Below, piece after piece: positions 1 to 6,095 of a stretch of 6,258 nt of DNA (the first letter of the stretch is position 1; every line of letters begins with the position of its first letter). The notes beneath the pieces are model-generated. The model searched no databases. It saw only the letters and a program-made list of their open reading frames with translations, and was not told the DNA's origin. The translations under genes were made by a program, and so were the position numbers. Origin of the DNA: Candidatus Zixiibacteriota bacterium (GTDB lineage Bacteria > Zixibacteria > MSB-5A5 > SM1-73); NCBI GenBank assembly GCA_029933635.1, contig JAOZNS010000158.1:1-6258 (forward strand), written 5' to 3'.

Positions 1-1164
1 CCGCCAGCAGATAAACTCATCTCCGAGATGACCCCCTCTGAGCTTAGGGACAACTACATCAAATACTTGGGAGTGGGGGCGGTGGCTTTGGGCGGTTTTG
101 TGAGTCTGATCAAATCGCTTCCGGTTATCTTCCATTCCTTTGCGGTGGGTGCTAAGGAGATATTGGGAAGAAGAACGCCAGAAGAAAAGGAGAAGTCCCT
201 TATAAGAACCGAAAGGGAGCTTCCCATGGGAACGGTAATTTTGGGAGCACTTCTGGTGATTCTTTTAATCTGGGCTTATCCGGGAACACAGCTTCACCTC
301 TTGGGCGCAGGTTTGGTGGTTATCTTTGGCTTTTTCTTCGTGGTGGTGGCAGCCAGAATAGTTGGAATCGTGGGAAGCTCCTCCTCTCCCGTCTCGGGGA
401 TGACCATAGCCACGCTTTTGGTCACCAGCGTGATTCTGCTATCATTTGGAATCTCTGGTTTCAGAGGGATGGTCACCGTGATGTCCATCGGGACCGTGGT
501 CTGCATTGCAGTGTGTCTCTCCGGTGATATTGCCCAGGATCTGAAGACCGGTTACCTTTTAGGTGCCACCCCCAGACAACAGCAGTTGATGGAGTTCGTG
601 GGACTTCTGTTTCCTGCGCTGGTAATGGGGTTCACCGTGTTTTTGTTAAATAACGCTTTCGGATTTGTAAAGGACGCTACTCACCCCTCTCCACTTTTAG
701 CCCCGCAGGCAAATGTGATGTCGGTGATAGTTCAAGGGGTCATGACCGGGAATCTTCCCTGGGTCCCCATTATAGTGGGGGGTATGCTGGCGGCAGCCAT
801 TGAGCTGGTCGGGATCTCTTCGCTTCCCTTCGCCATTGGTCTTTATCTTCCTCTGGATCTCTCCACCCCCATCATGGCTGGTGGATTGATTGCCCTGGTG
901 GTAAGAAAGATTTCCAAGAGGGAGGTTGCAAAGAGAAGAGAAGAGCGAGGAGTACTGTTTGGCTCTGGATTGGTCGCAGGTGATGCTTTATTAGGCGTCA
1001 TAATTGCCTTCGTGATTGCTTTCTCCTCACGCTATCGCGCATTCTATGAAGCCCACGAAGCGGTGAGCCTTTCTTCTGCCTATGGACCCTGGATCTCCTT
1101 GATAGCTTTTGCGGGAATCTCTTTTATGCTTTACCGATCAACTCGAATGAGAGGGACCACCTGA
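1..1164 (+). CDS. OPT-family oligopeptide transporter, C-terminal part (5' end outside window)
   Basis: Integral membrane carrier of the OPT superfamily, which imports small peptides or metal chelates, normally with protons. The frame is open to the first base of the window, so the gene starts upstream; the ATG at 28 is internal, since the codons before it already read as OPT sequence. About 387 residues are visible, with roughly nine to ten hydrophobic segments. Family hallmarks, in order, are YLGVGAVALGGFVSLIKSLP near the left edge, GSSSSPVSGMTIATLL (about 370-420), GDIAQDLKTGYLLGATPRQQ (about 520-580) and FAIGLYLPLDLSTPIMAGG (about 830-885). These are typical of the prokaryotic OPT subfamily rather than plant YSL proteins. 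The last segment is followed by a short basic tail and TGA. The substrate cannot be told from sequence; the aminopeptidase-like gene next door favours peptides. Family assignment is very secure, substrate is inference. Confidence 0.93.
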   Translation, partial: PPADKLISEMTPSELRDNYIKYLGVGAVALGGFVSLIKSLPVIFHSFAVGAKEILGRRTPEEKEKSLIRTERELPMGTVILGALLVILLIWAYPGTQLHLLGAGLVVIFGFFFVVVAARIVGIVGSSSSPVSGMTIATLLVTSVILLSFGISGFRGMVTVMSIGTVVCIAVCLSGDIAQDLKTGYLLGATPRQQQLMEFVGLLFPALVMGFTVFLLNNAFGFVKDATHPSPLLAPQANVMSVIVQGVMTGNLPWVPIIVGGMLAAAIELVGISSLPFAIGLYLPLDLSTPIMAGGLIALVVRKISKREVAKRREERGVLFGSGLVAGDALLGVIIAFVIAFSSRYRAFYEAHEAVSLSSAYGPWISLIAFAGISFMLYRSTRMRGTT

Positions 1165-1187
1165 TAGATAATCGGGTTTGATCTATC
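1163..1187 (+). terminator. Stem-loop at the OPT stop codon, weak terminator or attenuator candidate
   Basis: GATAGAT at 1163-1169 pairs with ATCTATC at 1181-1187, a 7-base-pair stem with an 11-base loop that begins inside the OPT stop codon. A second, overlapping pairing is possible between CGGG at 1173-1176 and CCCG at 1187-1190. The downstream stretch to about 1205 is T-rich but interrupted. The first stem is AT-rich, so strong termination is unlikely; partial attenuation between the two genes or an RNA end signal is possible. Confidence 0.25.
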
Positions 1188-1221
1188 CCGGTTTATTTAT
1201 TTTATCATCTGTTCTAACTCA

Positions 1222-1227
1222 AGGAGG
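1222..1227 (+). promoter_or_regulatory. Shine-Dalgarno site fixing the aminopeptidase start
   Basis: AGGAGG lies 4 bases before the ATG at 1232. The longer reading from a TTG at 1178 has no such site, overlaps the stem-loop after the OPT gene, and would add 18 residues (beginning IYPGLFILSS) that do not belong to the aminopeptidase fold. The ATG at 1232 is therefore the start. Confidence 0.85.
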
Positions 1228-1231
1228 AAAG

Positions 1232-2179
1232 ATGGATAAACTTTTTAAGGCGGCGCAGGTGGCAGTTAACAATTGTTTAGCTATAAAAAAGGGAGAGTCA
1301 GTTTTGGTGATTACCGATGAGCCCCAAAGAAAAATCGGTTACCTCTTCTGGGAGGCGGCAGAGGAGGTGGGTTCTGAGGCGATGCTTCTGGAAATCTTGC
1401 CTCGATCAAGCAATGGAGAGGAGCCACCTGTGGCAGTGGCGAAGTTTATGAAGGATTTCGACGTCCTGATAATTCCCACCAGTAAGTCCATGTCTCACAC
1501 CAGCGCTCGAAGAGAGGCATGTGAGTCGGGTGCTCGATGCGTGACCCTCCCAGGTATCAGGGAAGATACCATGGAGAGAACCTTAAATGCAGATTATCAT
1601 CAGATTGCCCAGCGAAGCATTAAGTTGGCAGAGATGGTGAGCCAGGGCAAAACAGCCAGAGTTACCACCCCGGCAGGCACGGATATCACCATGAGCATTG
1701 AGGGAAGGGAGTGTCATGCGGACACCGGCTTGGTGCACAATCCCGGTGATTTCTCCAATCTTCCTGCTGGTGAAGCTTATATCGCCCCGGTGGAGGGAAC
1801 GGCAAGTGGGGTCATCATGGTGGACGGGGCCATGGTGGGAAAGGTGAAAAAGCCCATCAAGATCGTGGTAAAAGAAGGCTTTGCCACCCAGATTACTGGA
1901 GATAGATCGGCTGAAGAGTTAGAAAGGATTCTTAAGCCTTTCGGTCAGCCGGGCAGAAACATCGCAGAACTTGGAATCGGAACCAATCATAAAGCCCAAA
2001 TAGTGGGAAGCGTTCTGGAGGACGAAAAAGTAATGGGCACGGTGCACATGGCGCTTGGAGATAACAAATCCATGGGAGGAGAGGTGTCGGTTTCCAGTCA
2101 TCTGGACGGAATTCTTTTGAAGCCCACCTTATGGATCGATGATAAAAAAATTATGGAAGACGGAGTGCTGATGGTATAA
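1232..2179 (+). CDS. M29-like (thermophilic metalloprotease family) aminopeptidase, short form
   Basis: Predicted cytoplasmic metal-dependent aminopeptidase of 315 residues, shorter than the roughly 410 residues of classical M29 enzymes such as AmpS and AmpT. The N-terminal half is an alpha/beta region (GESVLVITDE 21-30; FDVLIIPTSKSMSHT 76-90). The C-terminal half carries the metal-site pattern: NLPAGEAYIAP (Glu181), AELGIGTN (Glu246), EDEKVMGTVHMALGDN (His272) and HLDGILLKPTL (His290, Asp292). By family analogy these are the two-metal ligands. A Tyr expected seven residues after the first His in classical members is Lys279 here, as far as alignment by eye can tell, so the activity may differ; the short group also includes NicX-like ring-cleaving dioxygenases. 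The gene follows the OPT transporter by 67 bases with its own ribosome site and is probably co-transcribed, suggesting hydrolysis of imported peptides. Fold secure, exact reaction inferred. Confidence 0.85.
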   Translation: MDKLFKAAQVAVNNCLAIKKGESVLVITDEPQRKIGYLFWEAAEEVGSEAMLLEILPRSSNGEEPPVAVAKFMKDFDVLIIPTSKSMSHTSARREACESGARCVTLPGIREDTMERTLNADYHQIAQRSIKLAEMVSQGKTARVTTPAGTDITMSIEGRECHADTGLVHNPGDFSNLPAGEAYIAPVEGTASGVIMVDGAMVGKVKKPIKIVVKEGFATQITGDRSAEELERILKPFGQPGRNIAELGIGTNHKAQIVGSVLEDEKVMGTVHMALGDNKSMGGEVSVSSHLDGILLKPTLWIDDKKIMEDGVLMV

Positions 2180-2350
2180 ATTTTGTAAGTAAATAAAGCC
2201 GGATTAAATCGGGTCAAGTTCAAAAAAGCAGAAAAATACCCCCTCTTAGATGATAACAGAAGAGAAGAAAGGATGGGCAGAGACTCATTCATCCAACATG
2301 TTTCTGAAAAGGTGCGTAGCTAATAGGGCATTTGGAAGGATGTTTTTAAG

Positions 2351-2968
2351 ATGAAAAAGATTCTGATTATTGTAGCCCCACTGTTTCTTCTGGTTTTCGC
2401 ATTCCAGTGTGGTGAGAAAAAGCCCAATAATCCTCAGTTAGATTCCCCCAGCTACTTTTATCCCATCAACCTTCATTACAAGTGGAATTATGTGCTTCTG
2501 AACGTTCAATGTTTGCCCAGCGAAGAAGATAGTTTTGCTCTTACCGTGGTGGACAGGAAAAAAAGACCGGAGGGCAGTGGTTGGGACATAGTGACCACCG
2601 CAGCCACTGGAGCTACCACCTTTGTATACCAAATAGGGGATACGATGTTCTCCAAGGATGTGAGGTCAACTCAGCCTCCATATAAGATCCTGGTGGGTCC
2701 TGTTAAGGAAGGCACCTTCTGGAGAGATACCTTCCGTGGTTATGAATACCATATTGTAGGATTTGAGGATATCTATTCACCTGCCGCGGGGGGAATCTAT
2801 AACGGATGTGCCAAGGTGCGAAGAACCACCTCGGGAGACGCTAAGATAACTTATTTCTGGTGGGCCCCCCAGATTGGAATGGTGAAGCGAGAGGAGAAAA
2901 ACCAATCCGGGCAGTGTATCAGTGGAGAGGAGCTTAAGCGGTTGGATAAATCTCCTGATTTCCCTTAA
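2351..2968 (+). CDS. Exported protein, probable lipoprotein of unknown function
   Basis: A 205-residue protein with a signal peptide: two lysines, a hydrophobic stretch (ILIIVAPLFLLVFAF, 4-18), then Gln19-Cys20. Cys20 sits where a lipidated cysteine would be, but the residue before it is Gln rather than Gly, Ala or Ser, so lipidation is uncertain. The hydrophilic GEKKPNNPQLDSP linker after Cys20 is typical of lipoproteins. The mature part begins YFYPINLHYKWNY (36-48) and ends with a segment around GGIYNGCAKVRR (147-158) and YFWWAPQIGMVKREE (168-182). Both resemble a widespread family of secreted beta-rich domains (patterns like YPL-x-G-x-x-W and YYAPGVGLV), which I recognise by pattern only and whose role is not known. 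Three further cysteines (54, 153, 189) could form a disulfide outside the cytoplasm. GGAAGGA at 2334-2340 is the likely ribosome site, 10 bases before the ATG. No functional link to neighbours is visible. Confidence 0.85.
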   Translation: MKKILIIVAPLFLLVFAFQCGEKKPNNPQLDSPSYFYPINLHYKWNYVLLNVQCLPSEEDSFALTVVDRKKRPEGSGWDIVTTAATGATTFVYQIGDTMFSKDVRSTQPPYKILVGPVKEGTFWRDTFRGYEYHIVGFEDIYSPAAGGIYNGCAKVRRTTSGDAKITYFWWAPQIGMVKREEKNQSGQCISGEELKRLDKSPDFP

Positions 2969-2993
2969 ATGGCATATTGGAGAGGCGAAAGTT

Positions 2994-3920
2994 TCAATAT
3001 TTTCTTCTTCTTTCGATAAAGTAATTTGAACCGGGCAAGGTTTTGGTAAAGCTTTTTAAATCTGCGATCATATGGGATATCTCACCTAAGTGTTTAAACA
3101 TCCTCCTCTGATTTACTATCACCGCAATAGATAAGGTCATAATGGGAAACCTCTCGTTTTTTCCTCTACGGTTGGTGGTAACGATAAAGCCTCTTAAAAC
3201 ATCCTCCTTTTTGTAGCGGCGGATGATCATACGATCAAAGATCCTAATAATCTCCTTGCAAACAGGATGTATCTTCTTGGGTGGGATCACAAAAACAAAA
3301 TCATCTCCTCCTATGTGTCCCACAAAACCATCCTGGGTGGAGCTGTAAACCACATCCCGGATGATCTCGGAGGTCATCTTTATCAGGCTATCCCCATAGT
3401 GATAGCCATAATAATCGTTATAAGCTTTAAAGTTGTCCAAATCTGCATAACAGGCAGCAAAATTTTGACCTCTTTTTATCCTTTTGCTTATCTCCCTCTC
3501 AATGATGCTGGTTCCGGGAAGTCTGGTTGTGGGATTCACCCCTAAATCTCTTCTACTCCGAGTTATAATCATCTTCAGTTTGGAGGCGAAAAGCTTATGA
3601 TTCCATCTGGATGTAAAAAATTCATCGGCTCCGGAATTGAAACCGGTCAAAAGGGTTTTTCTATCCGGGTGCGGGTGATACAGAACCAAGGGAGCTAAAG
3701 AGAGAATGGGGTGTTTCTTGATGCGCTTGGCCAAATTTAGCTCCACCTTAAAACGTCCTTGCGCGGCTATGATTACCAGATCAAGAATATGTTTCTGGAT
3801 CAAGCCTTCCAGCTGGATAAATTCGGTGAAAGGAAGGAAACTTATCCTCTTTCTGTTCAAGGATTGTCGGAGCTTTTGTTTGATCTTTACCCCGTTTTGG
3901 TATAAGGCACAATAAAACAT
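2994..3920 (-). CDS. GGDEF-domain protein with degenerate receiver-like N-terminus (GGDDF variant)
   Basis: A 308-residue cytoplasmic protein with no transmembrane segment. Residues 1-120 resemble a response-regulator receiver (LDLVII 46-51; SLAPLVLYHP 74-83; SGADEFFTSRW 96-106), but the phosphoacceptor Asp expected after the DLVII strand is Ala, and the conserved Thr/Ser and Lys positions are also altered, so phosphorylation control is unlikely. Residues about 128-300 are a GGDEF domain of the NPxTxLPG type: NPTTRLPG 129-136, YADLDNFKAYND 158-169, GHIGGDDF 201-208, LSIAV 263-267. The signature is GGDDF, so the metal-binding catalytic Glu is Asp. The RxxD inhibitory site that normally lies a few residues before the signature is absent. 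It may make cyclic di-GMP without feedback inhibition, make it poorly, or only bind nucleotide. The start is the first ATG after an in-frame TGA. It converges on the exported-protein gene. Confidence 0.88.
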   Translation of the reverse strand: MFYCALYQNGVKIKQKLRQSLNRKRISFLPFTEFIQLEGLIQKHILDLVIIAAQGRFKVELNLAKRIKKHPILSLAPLVLYHPHPDRKTLLTGFNSGADEFFTSRWNHKLFASKLKMIITRSRRDLGVNPTTRLPGTSIIEREISKRIKRGQNFAACYADLDNFKAYNDYYGYHYGDSLIKMTSEIIRDVVYSSTQDGFVGHIGGDDFVFVIPPKKIHPVCKEIIRIFDRMIIRRYKKEDVLRGFIVTTNRRGKNERFPIMTLSIAVIVNQRRMFKHLGEISHMIADLKSFTKTLPGSNYFIERRRKY

Positions 3921-3934
3921 ATTAAATTTTCATT

Positions 3935-3939
3935 CCTCC
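3935..3939 (-). promoter_or_regulatory. Unusually distant Shine-Dalgarno site for the GGDEF gene
   Basis: GGAGG on the - strand lies 14 bases before the ATG at 3920, longer than usual. An in-frame TGA at 3930-3932 rules out an earlier start. A tiny ATG-AAA-ATT-TAA frame (3922-3933) lies between the site and the start and stops one base before the gene's ATG. Confidence 0.5.
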
Positions 3940-4028
3940 ACCTTTTTTCGAACAGAGAAATGTTGATGAGCCCGCAGGATTCGGTCCCAAATATCTTCTC
4001 AAGATTCCAATTAAAAATCCTAACTCTG

Positions 4029-4042
4029 CAAGAAATTTCTTG
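4029..4042. promoter_or_regulatory. 14-base perfect palindrome upstream of the GGDEF gene, operator candidate
   Basis: CAAGAAATTTCTTG reads the same on both strands. It lies about 110 bases before the GGDEF start, in the 183-base spacer after xerD. Its position suits an operator or RNA hairpin controlling the GGDEF gene, but no regulator is known and one such palindrome could arise by chance in a window of this size. Confidence 0.3.
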
Positions 4043-4103
4043 AGCTCCAAGTGAATAGAAATGAAGCTGAACTTTCCCTCTATTCCCTTTTTCCCAGAGG
4101 TTT

Positions 4104-5003
4104 TTAGATCTTCATTCTGGATCTGGGATGATAATCCCGATGTTCCTGCTTCAGGTATTCTCTGTTTATGTGAGTGTAGATCTGGGTAGTAGATATATCG
4201 GCATGTCCAAGCATCTCCTGAACTGCACGCAGATCTGCCCCGCCTTCCAGAAGGTGAGTGGCAAAGGAATGCCTTATGGTGTGAGGACTAACCTTTTTTT
4301 TAATTCCTGTCTGAATCACGTATTTTCTGAGTATTTTCCACAAACCCATTCGAGAAAGAGGTCTTCCTCTTCTGTTCAAAAAAAGCACATCTTCTGAAAA
4401 TTGGTTGGCTATTTGTGGGCGAACCTCCACAAGATACTTTTGCACCGATTTGAGAGCTTCCTTCCCGATGGGGATGATTCTCTCCTTTTGACCCTTTCCT
4501 ATCACCCGGACCAGCTCCACCTCGGGCAAAATATCCTTCCTCTTTATCTTTATAAGTTCCGAAATCCTCACCCCTGTAGCGTAAAGGAACTCAAGAATTG
4601 CCTTATCCCGCAGACCCAGAGGATCCCCTGTTGAAGGTTGGCTCAAAAGTTTCCTCATCTCCTCGAAATTCAGAACAGTAGGTAATTTTCGCCAGAGCCT
4701 GGGCCACTCCAGAGCACCCGTCGGATTGAAGGAGGAATAACCCTCTACCACTAAAAATTTATGGAAACCTCTGATGGAGGAAAGATTTCTAACGATGCTC
4801 TTTGCAGAAAGACCCATATCTCTGAGGAGGACCATCAGGCTGGTTATATGCTCCTGGGCGATTTTTTCAACAGATTTGATCTTTTTATCCTGCAGAAATT
4901 TGATATACCTCTTCAAATCTCTTCGGTATGATTCGATGGTATTGGAAGAAAGCCCCCTCTCCAAGGAAAGATGATTTAAAAATTGATCCAAAAGCTTATT
5001 CAT
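4104..5003 (-). CDS. xerD: Site-specific tyrosine recombinase, XerD type
   Basis: A 299-residue tyrosine recombinase, the normal length for XerC/XerD. In bacteria these act on dif sites near the replication terminus to resolve chromosome dimers. The N-terminal SAM-like core-binding domain (about 1-90) contains LSSNTIESYRRDLKRY (18-33). The catalytic domain has the full set: Arg146 in ATGVRISEL, Lys170 in GKGQKERIIP, His241 and Arg244 in HTIRHSFATHLLEGGADL, His267 in LGHADISTTQ, and nucleophile Tyr276 in IYTHI. The C-terminus YHPRSRMKI resembles the HPRA ending typical of XerD, which favours XerD over XerC; it might be the only Xer in the cell. The ATG at 5003 is forced by an in-frame TAG two codons upstream, within the repeated motif at 5005-5025. 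There is no strong ribosome site at normal spacing. No phage or integron genes lie nearby, so a housekeeping role is likelier than an integrase role. Confidence 0.93.
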   Translation of the reverse strand: MNKLLDQFLNHLSLERGLSSNTIESYRRDLKRYIKFLQDKKIKSVEKIAQEHITSLMVLLRDMGLSAKSIVRNLSSIRGFHKFLVVEGYSSFNPTGALEWPRLWRKLPTVLNFEEMRKLLSQPSTGDPLGLRDKAILEFLYATGVRISELIKIKRKDILPEVELVRVIGKGQKERIIPIGKEALKSVQKYLVEVRPQIANQFSEDVLFLNRRGRPLSRMGLWKILRKYVIQTGIKKKVSPHTIRHSFATHLLEGGADLRAVQEMLGHADISTTQIYTHINREYLKQEHRDYHPRSRMKI

Positions 5004-5004
5004 A

Positions 5005-5025
5005 TCCTATGGATCCTGAGGAAAA
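5005..5025 (-). repeat. 21-base repeated motif, copy 1, directly before xerD
   Basis: On the + strand this reads TCCTATGGATCCTG, then A, then GGAAAA. It matches 6096-6116 at 20 of 21 positions and in the same orientation relative to the downstream gene. The inner 16 bases (5006-5021) are an imperfect palindrome centred on GGATCC, with 12 of 16 positions symmetric. It ends one base before the codon adjoining xerD and contains the in-frame TAG (5007-5009) that ends any upstream reading in that frame. It could be an operator, a translation-control element or part of a dispersed repeat. Confidence 0.6.
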
Positions 5026-5182
5026 AAACCCTCTGTTAAAATCAAATTAATCCCACACTACGTAGCGAAGGTCTTTAGGTTGTACCCGGAGAAAGACTAA
5101 AACTTTTGCTATGTATCTTATTAAAAGATAGGTTTTCTTAATTGTCCTCACCTGCTTGATAAAAGGTCAGCTCAATATTTTA

Positions 5183-6085
5183 CTATGCAAAGGTGGGGTA
5201 ATCCAGATTAAAACGTCTCTTATAATATAGACGGGTTCCCACAAATCCCAGAATCAGAATGATAAAATACCAGGGATAAAAAATGCCGGCGATAATGGAT
5301 AAAAATAATATTGATACCTTGGTAGCCAAAACAATTACTCGTTTTCTTTGGGTCAACGTAGAGACGATAAAAAATGGAAGGGAGAGTCCTGCCGCAATCA
5401 GAAACGGGAAGTCACGCATAAAAATTGAGAGCATAATGGCAACCATCACTAAGATGGTGGATAAGAAGGTTACCTTTCTTTTTCCCAATCTGACCGCCAA
5501 GGTGATCTTTCCCACCTTTTTGTCCCCTTCCATATCCGGAACGGTGGTATTCAGATAGATTGCCGAGACGGCAAACATATATGGGAGAGAAAACAACAAA
5601 GATCTGATTGATACGGAATGATTCATGCACCATCCGATAAGGAAAGCCAGATTTCCATGAGCGAGGGCATTTAAGCTTAAACCGCCGAAAGGCTTGTTCT
5701 TAAAGCTGAATGGAGGAACCGAATAAAGAATTCCAAAGACCATTCCTAAAAGAAAGAGCAAACCTAATTGGTTGGAGATCAAAAAGGCACAAACTATGCC
5801 GGTCAAACTGAGAAGAATCATTTCAAACGTTGCAGCTTTTATTGAAACATATCCGTCTGCTAAGAAAAAAAGCTTTCGATTAACCCGGTCCGATTCTATA
5901 TCAAATATCTGGTTTAGAATGTATATCCCACCCACCAGAGAAGTAACTAAGAGGATGGCTAAACCGGGAAGGTGGTTCTCACCGGACAACTGGAAGCTTC
6001 GCCTGTGTCCTAAAAGAAGGATGGTCCATACCGGAGGCATCAGGACAGGTCTTATCAGGAAAAAGTGATCGAAATATTTTATCAT
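5183..6085 (-). CDS. UbiA-superfamily prenyltransferase
   Basis: A 300-residue membrane protein with eight to nine hydrophobic segments, the usual length for the family. UbiA enzymes join a polyprenyl diphosphate to an aromatic ring or other acceptor within the membrane, using magnesium. Both Asp-rich motifs are present: NQIFDIESDRVNRK (Asn58, Asp62, Asp66) and DMEGDKKVGKITLAVRLG (Asp184, Asp188). YSVPPFSFK (121-129) matches the conserved YxxPP-x-x-K-like loop between them, so the protein looks catalytically competent. These motifs occur in chlorophyll synthase, MenA-like and geranylgeranylglyceryl-phosphate synthase-like branches, and I cannot place this one. No quinone, heme or lipid gene is visible nearby to point to a substrate. 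The N-terminal MIKYFDHFFLIRPV is a typical start, and AAGGA at the right distance supports the ATG at 6085. The gene ends 179 bases before xerD. Confidence 0.9.
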   Translation of the reverse strand: MIKYFDHFFLIRPVLMPPVWTILLLGHRRSFQLSGENHLPGLAILLVTSLVGGIYILNQIFDIESDRVNRKLFFLADGYVSIKAATFEMILLSLTGIVCAFLISNQLGLLFLLGMVFGILYSVPPFSFKNKPFGGLSLNALAHGNLAFLIGWCMNHSVSIRSLLFSLPYMFAVSAIYLNTTVPDMEGDKKVGKITLAVRLGKRKVTFLSTILVMVAIMLSIFMRDFPFLIAAGLSLPFFIVSTLTQRKRVIVLATKVSILFLSIIAGIFYPWYFIILILGFVGTRLYYKRRFNLDYPTFA

Positions 6086-6090
6086 CTTGA

Positions 6091-6095
6091 TCCTT
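6091..6095 (-). promoter_or_regulatory. Shine-Dalgarno site of the UbiA-family gene
   Basis: AAGGA on the - strand, 5 bases before the ATG at 6085. It directly adjoins the repeated motif at 6096-6116, so a protein or RNA structure on that motif could affect ribosome access. Confidence 0.65.

Noticed and set aside
28..30. ATG at 28 as the start of the OPT gene
   Set aside because: The frame is open to base 1 and the preceding codons and missing N-terminal transmembrane half show that the gene begins outside the window.
1178..1231. Upstream extension of the aminopeptidase from a TTG codon
   Set aside because: No ribosome site, overlaps the stem-loop after the OPT gene, while AGGAGG sits just before the ATG at 1232.
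1919..2292. Two - strand open frames over the end of the aminopeptidase and the following spacer
   Set aside because: Mostly antisense to a strongly supported gene, no family-like motifs.
3956..3985. Hammerhead-like TTGATGAG string in the GGDEF leader
   Set aside because: The GAAA core and cleavage-site stem expected after the TGATGAG core are not present, so it is not a ribozyme.
3921..4103. Cyclic di-GMP riboswitch upstream of the GGDEF gene
   Set aside because: None of the conserved GEMM-type core sequence could be recognised.
4077..4105. CCTCT/AGAGG stem followed by TTTTT on the + strand as a terminator
   Set aside because: The stem is only 5 pairs with a long loop and points along the + strand, where no gene ends; on the - strand no T-tract follows.
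4617..4630. GGATCC inside xerD as another copy of the repeated motif
   Set aside because: Only the six-base core matches and it lies within conserved coding sequence.
4128..4974. Three + strand open frames opposite xerD
   Set aside because: Antisense shadows of a gene with all catalytic residues; no recognisable domains.
4104..5003. Recombinase as the integrase of a mobile element
   Set aside because: XerD-type length and C-terminus, and no attachment-site repeats, tRNA or phage genes in the window.
5114..5130. TATCTT/AAGATA hairpin as a terminator for the UbiA-family gene
   Set aside because: All-weak 6-pair stem without a T-tract, more than 50 bases after the stop codon; expected in AT-rich spacer.
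5283..6068. Open frames opposite or out of phase with the UbiA-family gene
   Set aside because: Shadows of a well-supported membrane protein gene.
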